A stretch of 64,000 bases of DNA from Jatrophihabitans endophyticus (GCF_900129455.1 NZ_FQVU01000001.1:434001-498000); one strand, 5' to 3'. Shown: positions 1 to 16,790, numbered from the stretch's first letter. Made by a program: numbers and translations. The notes: a model not told the origin generated them from the sequence alone.

Positions 1-1
1 C

Positions 2-904
2 GAGGGGGTCGCCGGCGGGCGCTTCGCCGTGTACACCTCCGAGCAGACCCACTCCTCGGTCGCGAAGGCCTGCCGGATCGCCGGCCTCGGTTCCGACTCG
101 CTGCGGCTCGTGGACACCGATCCCCGCACGTTGCGGGCCCGACCGGACCGGCTGCGCGCGCTGATCGACGCGGACCGCACGGCGGGCGTCGTTCCCGTCC
201 TCGTCGTGGCGTCGATCGGGACGACCGGCGTGGGCGCCGTCGACCCCGTCGCGGAGCTCGCCGCCATCGCTCACGAGGCCGGTGCGTGGCTGCACGTCGA
301 CGCCGCGTGGGCCGGGGTCGCCGCGGTGGTCCCGGAGCTGCACTGGCTCAACGACGGCCTCGATGCCGCCGACTCGTACGCCACCAACCCGCACAAGTGG
401 CTGCTGACCAACTTCGACTGCGACGCCTTCTGGGTCGCCGATCGGACCGCCCTTGTCGGTGCGCTGTCGATCCTGCCCGAGTACCTGCGCAACGCCGCGA
501 CCGACTCCGGCGCCGTCGTCGACTACCGCGACTGGCAGGTGCCGCTGGGACGCCGGTTCCGCGCCCTCAAGCTCTGGGCCGTGATCCGCTGCTACGGCGG
601 CGAGGGGCTTCGCGCACATGTGCGCAAACATGTGGCGTTGGCGGCCGAGTTCGCGACATGGGTGAGGACGGACGATCGGTTCGAGCTGGTCGCGCCGCCG
701 TCGCTGTCGCTCGTGACCTTCCGGCTGCGCGCCGGGGACGACGCCACCCGGGCCCTGATGGACGCCGTCAACGGCTCGGGCGAGATGTACCTGACCCACA
801 CGGTCGTCGACGGCACGACGGCGCTGCGTCTGGCGATCGGCTCGCCGTGGACCGAGCAGCGGCACGTGCGCGCGGCCTGGGAGCTGCTGCGGGCGCGGGC
901 CTGA
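2..904 (+). CDS. PLP-dependent aromatic-L-amino-acid decarboxylase (group II), 5' end missing
   Basis: This is the C-terminal ~300 residues of a group II pyridoxal-phosphate decarboxylase (DDC/tyrosine/tryptophan decarboxylase family, normally 450-500 aa). The reading frame is open from the left window edge, so the true start lies outside. The PLP-binding lysine is visible in the motif TNPHKWLLTNFDCDAFWV (about bases 385-435). The upstream VDAAWAG segment carries the aspartate expected to contact the pyridine nitrogen. The C-terminal small domain is complete and ends in TGA at 902-904. It converges on tesB with only 2 bp between the stop codons and no obvious terminator. The exact substrate (Phe, Tyr, Trp, DOPA or Glu-like) cannot be told from this part. 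Family assignment is secure; function within the family is open. Confidence 0.85.
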   Translation, partial: EGVAGGRFAVYTSEQTHSSVAKACRIAGLGSDSLRLVDTDPRTLRARPDRLRALIDADRTAGVVPVLVVASIGTTGVGAVDPVAELAAIAHEAGAWLHVDAAWAGVAAVVPELHWLNDGLDAADSYATNPHKWLLTNFDCDAFWVADRTALVGALSILPEYLRNAATDSGAVVDYRDWQVPLGRRFRALKLWAVIRCYGGEGLRAHVRKHVALAAEFATWVRTDDRFELVAPPSLSLVTFRLRAGDDATRALMDAVNGSGEMYLTHTVVDGTTALRLAIGSPWTEQRHVRAAWELLRARA

Positions 905-906
905 CC

Positions 907-1791
907 TCAGCCGGCCGTTCCGGGGCGGACCCGGACCATCCCCTCCTGGACGACGCTCGCGACCTGCACCCCGTCCTCGGCGAAGAAGCGACCCGACGCG
1001 AGCCCACGCCCACCCGACGCCGACGGCGAGTGCGTGCTGTACAGCAGCCAGCGGTCGGCGCGGAACGGCCGCTCGAACCACATCGCATGGTCGAGCGAGG
1101 CGAGCGACACGTCGTCGAGACCGACGGCGAGCCCGTGGCGCGCCATCACCGAGTCGAGCAGCGTCATGTCCGAGGCGTAGGTCAGCACGCAGACGTGCAG
1201 CAGCGGGTCGTCCGGCAGCTCACCGTCGGCCCGCATCCACACCCGGCTGTCGCCGTCGCGCGGACCCTTCGCCCGCTGCACCCAGGTGGGGTCGTCCACC
1301 CATCGCAGGTCGATCGGCTTGGGCATCTCCCGCCACTGGTCGACCGCCTCGGGCCAGTCGCCGAAACGGTTGAGCAGCGGCGGCAGCGCGTCCGGCGTCG
1401 GCACCTCGGGCATCGTCGACTGGTGGTCGATGCCGTCCTGCACCAGCTGGAACGACGCCGACAGCGAGAAGATGACGTGACCGTCCTGCTTGGCGATCAC
1501 CCGGCGAACGCTGAACGACCGGCCGTCGCGCACGCGGTCGACCTCGTACACGATGGGCTTCGCGGAGTCGCCCGCCCGGATGAAGTACGAGTGCAGCGAG
1601 TGCACGTGCCGGTCGGGGTCGACCGTCCGGCCCGCCGCGACGAGCGCCTGCCCGGCCACCTGACCGCCGAACACCCGCATCCACCGCGTCCGCACGCTCT
1701 GGCCGCGGAAGATGTCGCGCTCGATCCGCTCCAGGTCGAGCAACGTCACCAGCGAGTCGACCGCCGCCTGCCCCTGCAGGCCGTCAGTCAT
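907..1791 (-). CDS. tesB: acyl-CoA thioesterase II (TesB, double hotdog fold)
   Basis: TesB-type thioesterases hydrolyse medium/long acyl-CoAs to free fatty acid and CoA in the cytosol. The 294-aa product has the two-hotdog length of the family. The catalytic constellation known from E. coli TesB (Asp-Thr-Gln) appears as D208 in YASDMTLLDS, S232 in SLDHAMWFERPF (Ser in place of Thr) and Q282 in VVQEGMVRV. I chose the ATG at 1791 rather than an upstream in-frame start (1839) because the latter adds 16 Ser/Thr-rich residues lying inside pyk. With this start the ATGACTGA overlap with the end of pyk is 8 bp, typical of translational coupling. In M. tuberculosis pykA and tesB1 are likewise neighbours (recalled). 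Confidence 0.88.
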   Translation of the reverse strand: MTDGLQGQAAVDSLVTLLDLERIERDIFRGQSVRTRWMRVFGGQVAGQALVAAGRTVDPDRHVHSLHSYFIRAGDSAKPIVYEVDRVRDGRSFSVRRVIAKQDGHVIFSLSASFQLVQDGIDHQSTMPEVPTPDALPPLLNRFGDWPEAVDQWREMPKPIDLRWVDDPTWVQRAKGPRDGDSRVWMRADGELPDDPLLHVCVLTYASDMTLLDSVMARHGLAVGLDDVSLASLDHAMWFERPFRADRWLLYSTHSPSASGGRGLASGRFFAEDGVQVASVVQEGMVRVRPGTAG

Positions 1792-3211
1792 GACGCAGGA
1801 CGTCCCCGATGTGGTGGACGCGGATGGTGTTCGTGGCACCGGGCGTCGACGGCGGCGTCCCCGCCACGACGATGACGAGATCGTGCGGATGGCACACGCC
1901 GCGGCTGACGAGAGCGGAGTCGACCTGGCGGACCATGTCGTCGGTGGTGTTGACCGTCCACACCAGGTGGGCCTCGGCGCCCCAGAGCAGCGCCATCTGC
2001 CGCTGCACGGTCTCGAGCGGCGTGAACACGAGCAGCCGCTGCGACGGCTGCAGCCGCGAGAGGCGGCGGGCGGTGTCGCCGGTCTGCGTGAACGCCACCA
2101 GCGCCACCGCGCCGAGCGAGTCGCCGATGTCCTTGGCCGCCTTCACGATCGCACCGCCGGACGTGCGCGGGATGTGCTGCAGCCCGCCGGCCCGCGGGCC
2201 GGACGCCTCGACCGAGCGGATGATGCGGCTCATCGTCGCGACCGCCTGCACCGGGTACTTGCCGACGCTGGTCTCGCCCGAGAGCATCACGGCGTCGGCG
2301 CCGTCGATCACCGCGTTGGCGACGTCGGAGGCCTCGGCGCGGGTCGGGCGCGAGTGCGTGATCATCGACTCGAGCATCTGCGTCGCGACGATGACCGGCT
2401 TGGCGTTGTCGCGGCAGATCTGCACCGCCCGCTTCTGCACCACCGGCACCTGCTCCAGGGGCATCTCGACGCCGAGGTCGCCGCGGGCGACCATCATGCC
2501 GTCGAAGGCGAGGACGACCTCCTCGAGCCGGTCGACGGCCTCGGGCTTCTCCAGCTTCGCGATCACCGGCACCCGGACGCCGACCTCGTCCATGACCTTG
2601 TGGACGAGCTTGACGTCCTCGGGGTTGCGCACGAAGGACAGCGCGACGAAGTCGACGCCGAGCCGCAGCGCGAACTCGAGGTCCTCGGCGTCCTTGTCCG
2701 ACATCGCCGGCACGCTGACATCCACGCCGGGCAGCGACAGGCCCTTGCTGTCGCTGACGACCCCGCCCTCGGCGACGTCGCACACGACGTCGGTGCCGTC
2801 CTCGACGTCGACCGCGATCAGCGCGACGTTGCCGTCGTCCACGAGCAGCCGGTCGCCGGGGCGGACGTCGGCGGCGAGGTTCTTGTAGGTGGTGGAGACC
2901 CGGTCGTGGGTGCCCACGCAGTCCTCCACGGTGACGCGGATGCGCTCGCCCGTCGCCCAGGTGACCGGCCCGTCGGCGAAGCGGCCGAGTCGGATCTTGG
3001 GACCCTGCAGGTCGGCGAGCACCGCCACGTTGCGCCCCGCGGCCCGGGCCGCCTCGCGCACCTCGTGGAAGCGGCGGCCGTGGTCGGCGTGCACGCCGTG
3101 GCTGAAGTTGAGGCGCGCCACGTCCATGCCGGCCTCCACGAGCGCGCGCGCCCGCTCGGGGGTGTCGGTCGACGGACCGAGCGTGCAGACGATCTTGGCG
3201 TGCCGGATCAC
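1784..3211 (-). CDS. pyk: pyruvate kinase
   Basis: Pyruvate kinase converts PEP + ADP to pyruvate + ATP in the last step of glycolysis. The 475-aa protein is full length. It opens with the usual IVCTLGPS segment and ARLNFSHG. The catalytic lysine lies in IAKLEKPEA (about K219), the metal-binding ARGDLGVEMP is at 242-251, and TQMLESM is at 277-283. The B domain (about 70-165) and the C-terminal domain are both present. The GTG start at 3211 is preceded by a TACGCT hexamer only 6 nt away, so the mRNA may be leaderless. The preceding minus-strand gene is gltB, separated by repeat element A1. tesB follows with an overlapping start. Confidence 0.96.
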   Translation of the reverse strand: MIRHAKIVCTLGPSTDTPERARALVEAGMDVARLNFSHGVHADHGRRFHEVREAARAAGRNVAVLADLQGPKIRLGRFADGPVTWATGERIRVTVEDCVGTHDRVSTTYKNLAADVRPGDRLLVDDGNVALIAVDVEDGTDVVCDVAEGGVVSDSKGLSLPGVDVSVPAMSDKDAEDLEFALRLGVDFVALSFVRNPEDVKLVHKVMDEVGVRVPVIAKLEKPEAVDRLEEVVLAFDGMMVARGDLGVEMPLEQVPVVQKRAVQICRDNAKPVIVATQMLESMITHSRPTRAEASDVANAVIDGADAVMLSGETSVGKYPVQAVATMSRIIRSVEASGPRAGGLQHIPRTSGGAIVKAAKDIGDSLGAVALVAFTQTGDTARRLSRLQPSQRLLVFTPLETVQRQMALLWGAEAHLVWTVNTTDDMVRQVDSALVSRGVCHPHDLVIVVAGTPPSTPGATNTIRVHHIGDVLRHD

Positions 3212-3217
3212 ACTCCT

Positions 3218-3223
3218 AGCGTA
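3218..3223 (-). promoter_or_regulatory. -10 hexamer for a possible leaderless pyk transcript
   Basis: On the minus strand TACGCT (TAnnnT type) ends 6 nt before the GTG of pyk, placing a transcription start at or next to the start codon. No Shine-Dalgarno is usefully spaced (AGGAG is 1 nt from GTG). No clear -35 is seen at 17-18 bp. Confidence 0.35.
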
Positions 3224-3287
3224 GGGGCTCGCGCCCCGGCGCCGCAGCCAACGCCTCGGGTCGCGGCTTGTCGGACTCGCACACCCG

Positions 3288-3372
3288 CGACTGGCGACCT
3301 GTTCGGCCGACTGGCGACCTACGCGCCGACTGGCGACCTATAGGTCGCCAGTCGGCTGCGAAGTCGCCAGTC
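3288..3372. repeat. palindromic mosaic element A1 (CGACTGGCGA family)
   Basis: Five copies of a 10-13 bp unit lie in the gltB-pyk spacer. Three are direct, CGACTGGCGACCT at 3288, 3308 and 3327. Two are inverted, AGGTCGCCAGTCG at 3342 and a shorter GTCGCCAGTC at 3363. Like-oriented units are 19-20 bp apart. The centre, 3325-3356, is a perfect 32-bp palindrome (half-site GCCGACTGGCGACCTA). The element begins 13 nt after the gltB stop, so a transcript would fold it into a long hairpin; a role in termination or 3'-end protection of gltB mRNA is inferred. The same unit recurs at 12333-12449. Confidence 0.9.
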
Positions 3373-3384
3373 AACGGGACGGGC

Positions 3385-7935
<4,551 letters not shown>

Positions 7936-8037
7936 GCAAACTCCCGTCATTCGGTGCGTGAAGGCCGTACCCGCGCGGGGTGCGCGGGCGGGGCTTCGGC
8001 GGAAGGGACGACGTCGGCCCGGTGGAGCGGCTCCCAG

Positions 8038-8064
8038 GTTACCGCCAGGTTTCGCGCGGGTACC
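8038..8064 (-). promoter_or_regulatory. GlnR-like box upstream of gltB
   Basis: Read on the minus strand: GGTAC-n6-GAAAC-n6-GTAAC. The Streptomyces/mycobacterial GlnR operator is gTnAC-n6-GAAAC repeated (established). Here the GAAAC and GTAAC sites match fully at exact 6-nt spacing and the first site matches 4 of 5. It lies about 100 nt before the gltB start and about 70 nt past the glnD stop. A matching GTTAC-n6-GAAAC box precedes amtB, which strengthens the call. Binding is inferred; no glnR gene is in the window. Confidence 0.45.
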
Positions 8065-8086
8065 AGCGCCGCCCGTCCTACCGGAT

Positions 8087-8144
8087 CACCGCGGCACCGC
8101 TCGCCGCGGCATCGCTCACCGCGGCACCGCTCACCGTGGCCATG
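8087..8144. repeat. 15-bp tandem repeat spanning the glnD stop codon
   Basis: Three full 15-bp units at 8087, 8102 and 8117 (CACCGCGGCACCGCT, units 1 and 3 identical, unit 2 with two changes) plus a partial, diverged fourth unit. The glnD stop codon (8131-8133) falls at the end of unit 3, so the last glnD codons are part of the repeat. It looks like a slippage-prone minisatellite; no function is evident. Confidence 0.7.
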
Positions 8145-10422
8145 CCGCCCGTAGCTGTGCCTCGATGCCGGGGCGGTCGTGCTCGGGGATCTGCTTGCCC
8201 TCGCGGTCGGTCACGTAGAACGCGTCCACGACGACGCCGGCCAGCGACGACACGCGGGCGGCGCGGATGTCGAGCCCGGCGGCCTCCAGAGCGGCGGTGA
8301 TGCGACTCAGCAGGCCGATCTCGTCCTCGCCGCGGAACTCGAGGACCGTGGCGTCGGCGGAGTCGTCGAACCACAGCATCGTCGGACGCCGGCGGGGCTC
8401 GCCCGGAGCACGGCGCGAGTACGTCTCCTCCTTCTGCCGCAGCTTGTCGGCGAGGCCGAGCTCGCCGCGCATCGCGACCGCGAGGTCCTGGCGGACGCGG
8501 GCCGGGTCGGGCAGCTGCCCGAAACGCGGGTGCACCACGAAGCGGTTCACCGCCATGCCGGCGTGGGTGGCGATCGAGGCCTCCCGGACGTCGAGCGAGT
8601 GCAGGGCGAGCACGCCGGCGGTGCGGTACAGCGTGCCCGGGGTGTCGGCCGCCGCCACCACGACCTCGTCCCCGGTGACCACGACGGCCAGGGCGCCCGC
8701 CTCGGCGAGCGCACGCCGCTCGTCGTCGAGCGGGCTGACCTCGGGTGCGCGCCGGCCGCCGATCGCCGCGCGGGTCCGCTCGACGAGCTCGTCGACCAGC
8801 CGGCCGCGCCACTCGCTCCAGGCGCCCGGCCCGGTGGCGGCCGCGTCGGCGCGCGTCAGCACGAGCAGCAGGTCGAGCAGGTCGAGCGAGTCGTCGACGG
8901 ACTCGCGGACGATGGTGATCGTCATCGGGTCGTCGAGGTCGCGGCGGGTCGCGGTGTGCGGCAGCAACAGGTGATGGCGCACCAGCCCGACGAGGACGTC
9001 GAGATCCGCTCCCGCGTACCCCAGCCGCCGCGCGATCGTCTCGGCGTGGACGGCGCCGGTCACCGAGTGGTCGCCGCCCGGGTAGCCCTTGCCGATGTCG
9101 TGCAGCAGCGCGCCGAGGACGAGCAGGTCCGGCCGTTCCACCTCGTCGTCGCGCTCGGCGGCCGCCGCGGCGCACTCCAGCAGGTGACGGTCGACGGTGT
9201 AGCGGTGCACCGGGTCGCGCTGGGCCCGGCAGCGCACGGCGTCCCACTCCGGGATCAGGGCGACGAGCAGGCCGGCCTGGTCGAGCGCCTCCAGCACCCC
9301 GATCGCGCGACGGCCGGTGCCGAGCACGGCCAGCAGGTCCCCCAGGGCGGCGCTCGGCCAGGGTGCGGGCAGCGGCGCCGACTCCGAGGCCAGCCGTTCG
9401 AGGGCGAACGGCGCGATCGGCAGGTCGTTCTCGGCGGCGGCGCGCGCGACCCGCAGCACGAGCCCCGGGTCGGCCCAGGGGTCGGCGTCGCGGGCGAGGA
9501 CGACCTCGCCGTCCTGGGCGACGACGTCCTTGGCCAGGCCGATCCGCTCCGGCCCGGACGAACGCTGGCCGAACAGCCGCCGGCGGGGTCGCGACGCCCC
9601 CGGTGCCGATCCGACGCGTCGCCACGCCACGTCCACGGCGTGCGCGATGGAGCGCGCCGCCTCGTTGACGCGGCGCAGCAGCTGGTCGCGGGCCTGCTCG
9701 ACCGCGACCCCGGTGTCGGTGTCGGTGAGGCCGAGCGCCGTCGCGACGCCGTCGTGCTCCTGCTGGCGCAGGACGTCCTCGGCGCGACCGGTCAGCCGGT
9801 GCAGCTCGCCGCGCACGTCGAGCAACACCGGGTAGGCCTCGCGCACCCAGACCGGGTAGTCGACGAGCTGCGCCGCGGCGAGCGCGTGCAGCGCCTGCGC
9901 GTCGCGCAGGCCGCCGCGGGACTCCTTGAGGTTCGGCTCGAGCAGGTACGCGGCCTCGCCCGCGATCGCCCACCGCTCCCGCGAGATCTCGCGCAGTTCG
10001 GGCATCCGTTTCACCGCGGTGGCGCGCCAGACGTCGAGCACCGCCGAGCGGACCTGGCCGGTCAGGCCGGCGTCGCCCGCGATGTGACGGATGTCGAGCA
10101 GGCCGAGCAGCGCCTTGAGGTCGGTCCGGGCCACCGCCACCGCCTGGTCCGGCGTGCGTACCGAGTGGTCGAGGCTGACGCCGCTGTCCCAGACCGGGTA
10201 CCAGACGGCGTCCGCGACGTCGCCCAGTCCGGCGACTCCGCCGTCGTGCAGCAGCACGAGGTCCAGGTCGGAGTACGGCGCCGGCTCCCGGCGCCCCAGG
10301 CCGCCCACCGCGACGAGCGCCAGCCCCGGTCTGTCGGCCAGCAGCGGCCGGAGCCAGCCGTCGACGGTGTCGGAGAGCTCGTGGCGCAGCCGGGCACCGA
10401 CGAGTCCGGGCCGGCGCAGCAC
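8131..10422 (-). CDS. glnD: [protein-PII] uridylyltransferase / PII-modifying enzyme GlnD
   Basis: GlnD senses glutamine and adds or removes a nucleotidyl group on PII (UMP in enterics; AMP in Streptomyces and related actinobacteria). The 763-aa product has the full architecture: a nucleotidyltransferase domain with GGLGRREPAPYSDLDLVLL (about 40-58, metal aspartates D52 and D54), a GlnD-family linker, an HD domain with LLHDIGKG (about 440), and two C-terminal ACT domains (about 570-763) for glutamine sensing. The start is GTG at 10422, 25 nt after the glnB stop. The gene is the third member of a minus-strand amtB-glnB-glnD operon, the standard actinobacterial arrangement. Its 3' end runs into a 15-bp tandem repeat. 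Confidence 0.95.
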   Translation of the reverse strand: MLRRPGLVGARLRHELSDTVDGWLRPLLADRPGLALVAVGGLGRREPAPYSDLDLVLLHDGGVAGLGDVADAVWYPVWDSGVSLDHSVRTPDQAVAVARTDLKALLGLLDIRHIAGDAGLTGQVRSAVLDVWRATAVKRMPELREISRERWAIAGEAAYLLEPNLKESRGGLRDAQALHALAAAQLVDYPVWVREAYPVLLDVRGELHRLTGRAEDVLRQQEHDGVATALGLTDTDTGVAVEQARDQLLRRVNEAARSIAHAVDVAWRRVGSAPGASRPRRRLFGQRSSGPERIGLAKDVVAQDGEVVLARDADPWADPGLVLRVARAAAENDLPIAPFALERLASESAPLPAPWPSAALGDLLAVLGTGRRAIGVLEALDQAGLLVALIPEWDAVRCRAQRDPVHRYTVDRHLLECAAAAAERDDEVERPDLLVLGALLHDIGKGYPGGDHSVTGAVHAETIARRLGYAGADLDVLVGLVRHHLLLPHTATRRDLDDPMTITIVRESVDDSLDLLDLLLVLTRADAAATGPGAWSEWRGRLVDELVERTRAAIGGRRAPEVSPLDDERRALAEAGALAVVVTGDEVVVAAADTPGTLYRTAGVLALHSLDVREASIATHAGMAVNRFVVHPRFGQLPDPARVRQDLAVAMRGELGLADKLRQKEETYSRRAPGEPRRRPTMLWFDDSADATVLEFRGEDEIGLLSRITAALEAAGLDIRAARVSSLAGVVVDAFYVTDREGKQIPEHDRPGIEAQLRAAWPR

Positions 10423-10447
10423 GCCGGCCCGGAGCTCGCCCAGATTG

Positions 10448-12111
<1,664 letters not shown>

Positions 12112-12231
12112 CAAACCTCCACCAGAGTTGGCCTTGTGGGTCCGCGCACCGCCGTCGCCCCAGCGACCCGTCGCGGCCCATCGATCGCTCTGCACTCTCG
12201 GCGTCGCACGTTTCCTCGAACCGCCGGTGGT

Positions 12232-12247
12232 GTTTCAGGCGCGTAAC
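12232..12247 (-). promoter_or_regulatory. GlnR-like box upstream of amtB
   Basis: Minus strand reads GTTAC-GCGCCT-GAAAC, a perfect match to the a-site/b-site pair gTnAC-n6-GAAAC of GlnR operators. Position is 121-136 nt before the chosen amtB start. GlnR activation of amtB under nitrogen limitation is established in Streptomyces and mycobacteria; its use here is inferred. Confidence 0.5.
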
Positions 12248-12332
12248 ACGGCGCACGTCACTACGTCCGGGGACCGCTCAGCGCGGACTATGCCCGAGAT
12301 GCCCGTTACCGCCGCCGCGGCCGTCACCCCGT

Positions 12333-12449
12333 CGACTGGCGACTTATCACTCGACTGGCGAGCTGTAGCTCGCCAGTCGAGCGGAAGATCGCCAGTCGCG
12401 AGACGAAGTCGCCAGTCGAACGGCAGATCGCCGGTCGCGGACGACTGGC
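12333..12449. repeat. palindromic mosaic element A2 (CGACTGGCGA family)
   Basis: Direct units CGACTGGCGA at 12333 and 12352 are followed by inverted units TCGCCAGTCG at 12370, 12389, 12409 and (one mismatch) 12428, then a partial direct unit at 12442. Steps between like-oriented units are 19 or 20 bp. The central hairpin, 12350-12381, has 15-bp perfect arms (CTCGACTGGCGAGCT and its complement) around GT. It is the second copy of the family seen at 3288-3372 and the only element in the window not lying 3' of a gene: it ends 11 nt before the GTG of the AraC-like regulator. Confidence 0.88.
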
Positions 12450-12460
12450 AGGATCGGCGC

Positions 12461-12898
12461 GTGACCACGCCGCGGCAGCGCTCGAACCGGGCGCTGCTGC
12501 GGGCCCGCGACGTCATGGACCGCTGCTTCGCCGACGAGTTGGACGTCGCGGCGTTGGCGGCCGTCGCCCACGTCTCCCCGGCCCACTTCAGCCGCAGCTT
12601 CAAGCAGACGTTCGGCGAGACGCCGCACCGCTACCTGCAGCGGCGTCGCGTCGAACGGGCGATGTTCCTGCTGCGGACGACCGACGACCCGGTGACCGGC
12701 ATCTGCGTCGCCGTCGGCTTCGCCAGTCTGGGGACGTTCAGCCGGACGTTCCGCGACGTCGTCGGCACGTCGCCGAGCGACTACCGGGCGGCCCGACCCG
12801 CGACGCAGCAGCCGGTGCCGACCTGCTTCGCCCTCTCCTGGACCCGGCCGAGCAGCCGAGCAGTTTCGGAGAAGCACGCGGCGGCCTCGGAGCCCTAG
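12461..12898 (+). CDS. AraC-family transcriptional regulator (DNA-binding domain only)
   Basis: The 145-aa protein consists almost entirely of the two-helix-turn-helix AraC/XylS domain (about residues 15-115). HTH1 lies in LAAVAHVSPAHFSRSFKQTF, and the second HTH in VAVGFASLGTFSRTFRDVVG, followed by TSPSDYR. No sensor domain is present. The GTG at 12461 begins just before the conserved domain; an in-frame extension to 12128 would translate repeat A2 and is rejected. A glyoxalase-like VOC gene starts 43 nt after the stop, a pairing often seen in actinobacteria (recalled), so the regulator may control it. Its promoter must lie in or beside repeat A2. Confidence 0.82.
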   Translation: MTTPRQRSNRALLRARDVMDRCFADELDVAALAAVAHVSPAHFSRSFKQTFGETPHRYLQRRRVERAMFLLRTTDDPVTGICVAVGFASLGTFSRTFRDVVGTSPSDYRAARPATQQPVPTCFALSWTRPSSRAVSEKHAAASEP

Positions 12899-12941
12899 CG
12901 TCAGCGACGTCAGCAACGACCGACAGGGAGCCAACCGCGCC

Positions 12942-13367
12942 ATGTGGAACTCGATCAACATCTCGCACGTGTTCGTCCTCGACCAGGAGCAGGCCAAGCA
13001 GTTCTACGTCGACACGCTCGGCCTCGAGGTCGGCGCCGACATGGACTTCGGGCCGATGCGCTGGCTCACCGTCCGGGTGCCCGGCGACCCCGGTCGCGAG
13101 ATCTTTCTCGAGCTCGCCGGCCCGCCATCCCTGGACGAGACCAGCGCCGCGCAGGTCCGCGACCTCGTCACCAAGGGTGCTACCGGGTTCTCCTTCGGCC
13201 TGACCACCGACGACTGCCGCCAGACCTACGAGACCCTCAAGGCACGCGGCGTCGAGTTCACGCAGGAACCGACGCAGCAGCCCTACGGCGTCGACTGCGG
13301 GGCACGCGACCCGTTCGGCAACCACTTCCGCATCGTGCAGCCGGCCGGGCCGCCGGCGGGCGACTGA
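12942..13367 (+). CDS. VOC superfamily (glyoxalase/bleomycin-resistance fold) protein
   Basis: The 141-aa protein has the paired beta-alpha-beta-beta-beta modules of the vicinal-oxygen-chelate fold. It opens with ISHVFVLDQEQAKQFYVDTLGLEV and ends with DPFGNHFRIVQP, the usual last strand. Possible metal ligands are H9 and an acidic residue in the second module, but VOC proteins without metal are common. Substrate is unknown. It is probably co-transcribed with the AraC-like regulator upstream and converges on kbl with 3 bp between stops. Confidence 0.8.
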   Translation: MWNSINISHVFVLDQEQAKQFYVDTLGLEVGADMDFGPMRWLTVRVPGDPGREIFLELAGPPSLDETSAAQVRDLVTKGATGFSFGLTTDDCRQTYETLKARGVEFTQEPTQQPYGVDCGARDPFGNHFRIVQPAGPPAGD

Positions 13368-13370
13368 CCG

Positions 13371-15598
<2,228 letters not shown>

Positions 15599-15608
15599 CG
15601 CGCTCGCG

Positions 15609-16790
15609 TCACTCGGGCTCGCCGAGCAGGGCGTCGACGAACTGCTCGGGCTCGAACGGCGCGAGGTCGTCGGCGCCCTCGCCGAGGCCGACGAGCTTCA
15701 CCGGCACGCCGAGCTCGCGTTGCACGCTGATGACGATGCCGCCCTTGGCCGTGCCGTCCAGCTTGGTGAGCACGATCCCGGTGACGTCGACGACCTCGGT
15801 GAAGACCCGCGCCTGCACCAGGCCGTTCTGGCCGGTGGTCGCGTCGAGGACGAGCAGCGTCTCGTCGACCGGCCCCTGTTTCTCCACGACGCGCTTGACC
15901 TTGCCGAGCTCGTCCATGAGACCGACCTTGGTGTGCAGCCGGCCGGCGGTGTCGATGAGCACGGTGTCGACCTTGGCCTCGGTGCCCTGCTTCACGGTGT
16001 CGAACGCGACGCTCGCCGGGTCGCCGCCCTCGGGGCCGCGGACCGTCTCGGCGCCGACGCGCGACCCCCAGGTCTGCAGCTGGTCGGCGGCGGCGGCGCG
16101 GAAGGTGTCGGCGGCGCCGAGCAGGACCGTGCGCCCGTCGGCGACCAGCACTCGCGCGAGCTTGCCGCAGGTCGTGGTCTTGCCGGTGCCGTTGACGCCC
16201 ACGACCATCACGACCGCGGGCCGGTCGCCGGTGGGCGTGCTGCGCAGCGTGCGGTCGAGGTCGGGCTGCAGCGCGGTGACCAGCTCGTCGGCGAGCAGGG
16301 CCCGCAGCTCGCCGGCCGAGCGGGTGTTGAGCACCTTGGTGCGGGTGCGCAGCCGCTCGACGATCTCGGTGGTGGCCGCGACGCCGACGTCGGCGCCGAG
16401 GAGGGACTCCTCGACCTCGTCCCACGCGTCGTCGTCGAGGTTCTCGCGCGACAGCACCGAGAGCAGGCCGCGGCCCAGGGCGTTCTGCGACCGCGCGAGG
16501 CGCGCCCGCAGCCGGGTGAGCCGGCCGGCGGTGGGCTCGGGCGTCTCGACCGGCGGGGCGGTCGGGACGTCGGGGACGGCCGCGGTCTCCGGCGCCGGCT
16601 GTGGCGCCTCGATCACGTCGGGCTCGGCGGTCACGACCGTGGGACCGCGCGGCGGCTCGGTCTCGGTCAGTCCGTCGTGCGACGGCGGCAGGTCGTCGAA
16701 GACGCGGCGCTGCCGCCGGGGCACGACGAGGGCCGCCGTCGCCAGCAGGGCCACGAGGACGACGGCTATCGCGATGATGAGGAAGACCAC
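15609..16790 (-). CDS. ftsY: signal recognition particle receptor FtsY
   Basis: FtsY is the SRP-receptor GTPase that docks ribosome-nascent chains at the membrane. The 393-aa protein starts with a hydrophobic membrane segment ([20 protein letters not shown]), then a Pro/Glu-rich linker (about 35-90), the N domain, and the G domain. The P-loop [14 protein letters not shown] is near residue 200, followed by [30 protein letters not shown] and the closing GLGEGADDL. The N-terminal TM anchor is usual in actinobacteria. Gene order smc-(ldt)-ftsY-...-amtB-glnB-glnD matches the conserved actinobacterial region. Confidence 0.97.
   Translation of the reverse strand: MVFLIIAIAVVLVALLATAALVVPRRQRRVFDDLPPSHDGLTETEPPRGPTVVTAEPDVIEAPQPAPETAAVPDVPTAPPVETPEPTAGRLTRLRARLARSQNALGRGLLSVLSRENLDDDAWDEVEESLLGADVGVAATTEIVERLRTRTKVLNTRSAGELRALLADELVTALQPDLDRTLRSTPTGDRPAVVMVVGVNGTGKTTTCGKLARVLVADGRTVLLGAADTFRAAAADQLQTWGSRVGAETVRGPEGGDPASVAFDTVKQGTEAKVDTVLIDTAGRLHTKVGLMDELGKVKRVVEKQGPVDETLLVLDATTGQNGLVQARVFTEVVDVTGIVLTKLDGTAKGGIVISVQRELGVPVKLVGLGEGADDLAPFEPEQFVDALLGEPE

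Larger units (their letters stand above)
12112..12460. other. 349-bp gene-free divergent spacer between amtB and the araC-like gene
   Basis: The spacer holds a GlnR-like box (12232-12247) facing amtB and repeat element A2 (12333-12449) next to the regulator start. Open frames cross it on both strands but have no ribosome site and carry repeat-encoded peptides, so I see no gene in it. Confidence 0.6.

Noticed and set aside
286-3343. Long Arg/Pro/Gly-rich frames opposite tesB and pyk (for example 286-1875 and 1712-3343 on the plus strand)
   Set aside because: They mirror codon bias of the real genes on the other strand, have no ribosome sites and no family motifs; many similar frames exist across the window.
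12128-12460. In-frame 111-residue N-terminal extension of the AraC-like regulator
   Set aside because: It translates element A2 and the amtB promoter region; no ribosome site at 12128, and the conserved domain begins after the GTG at 12461.
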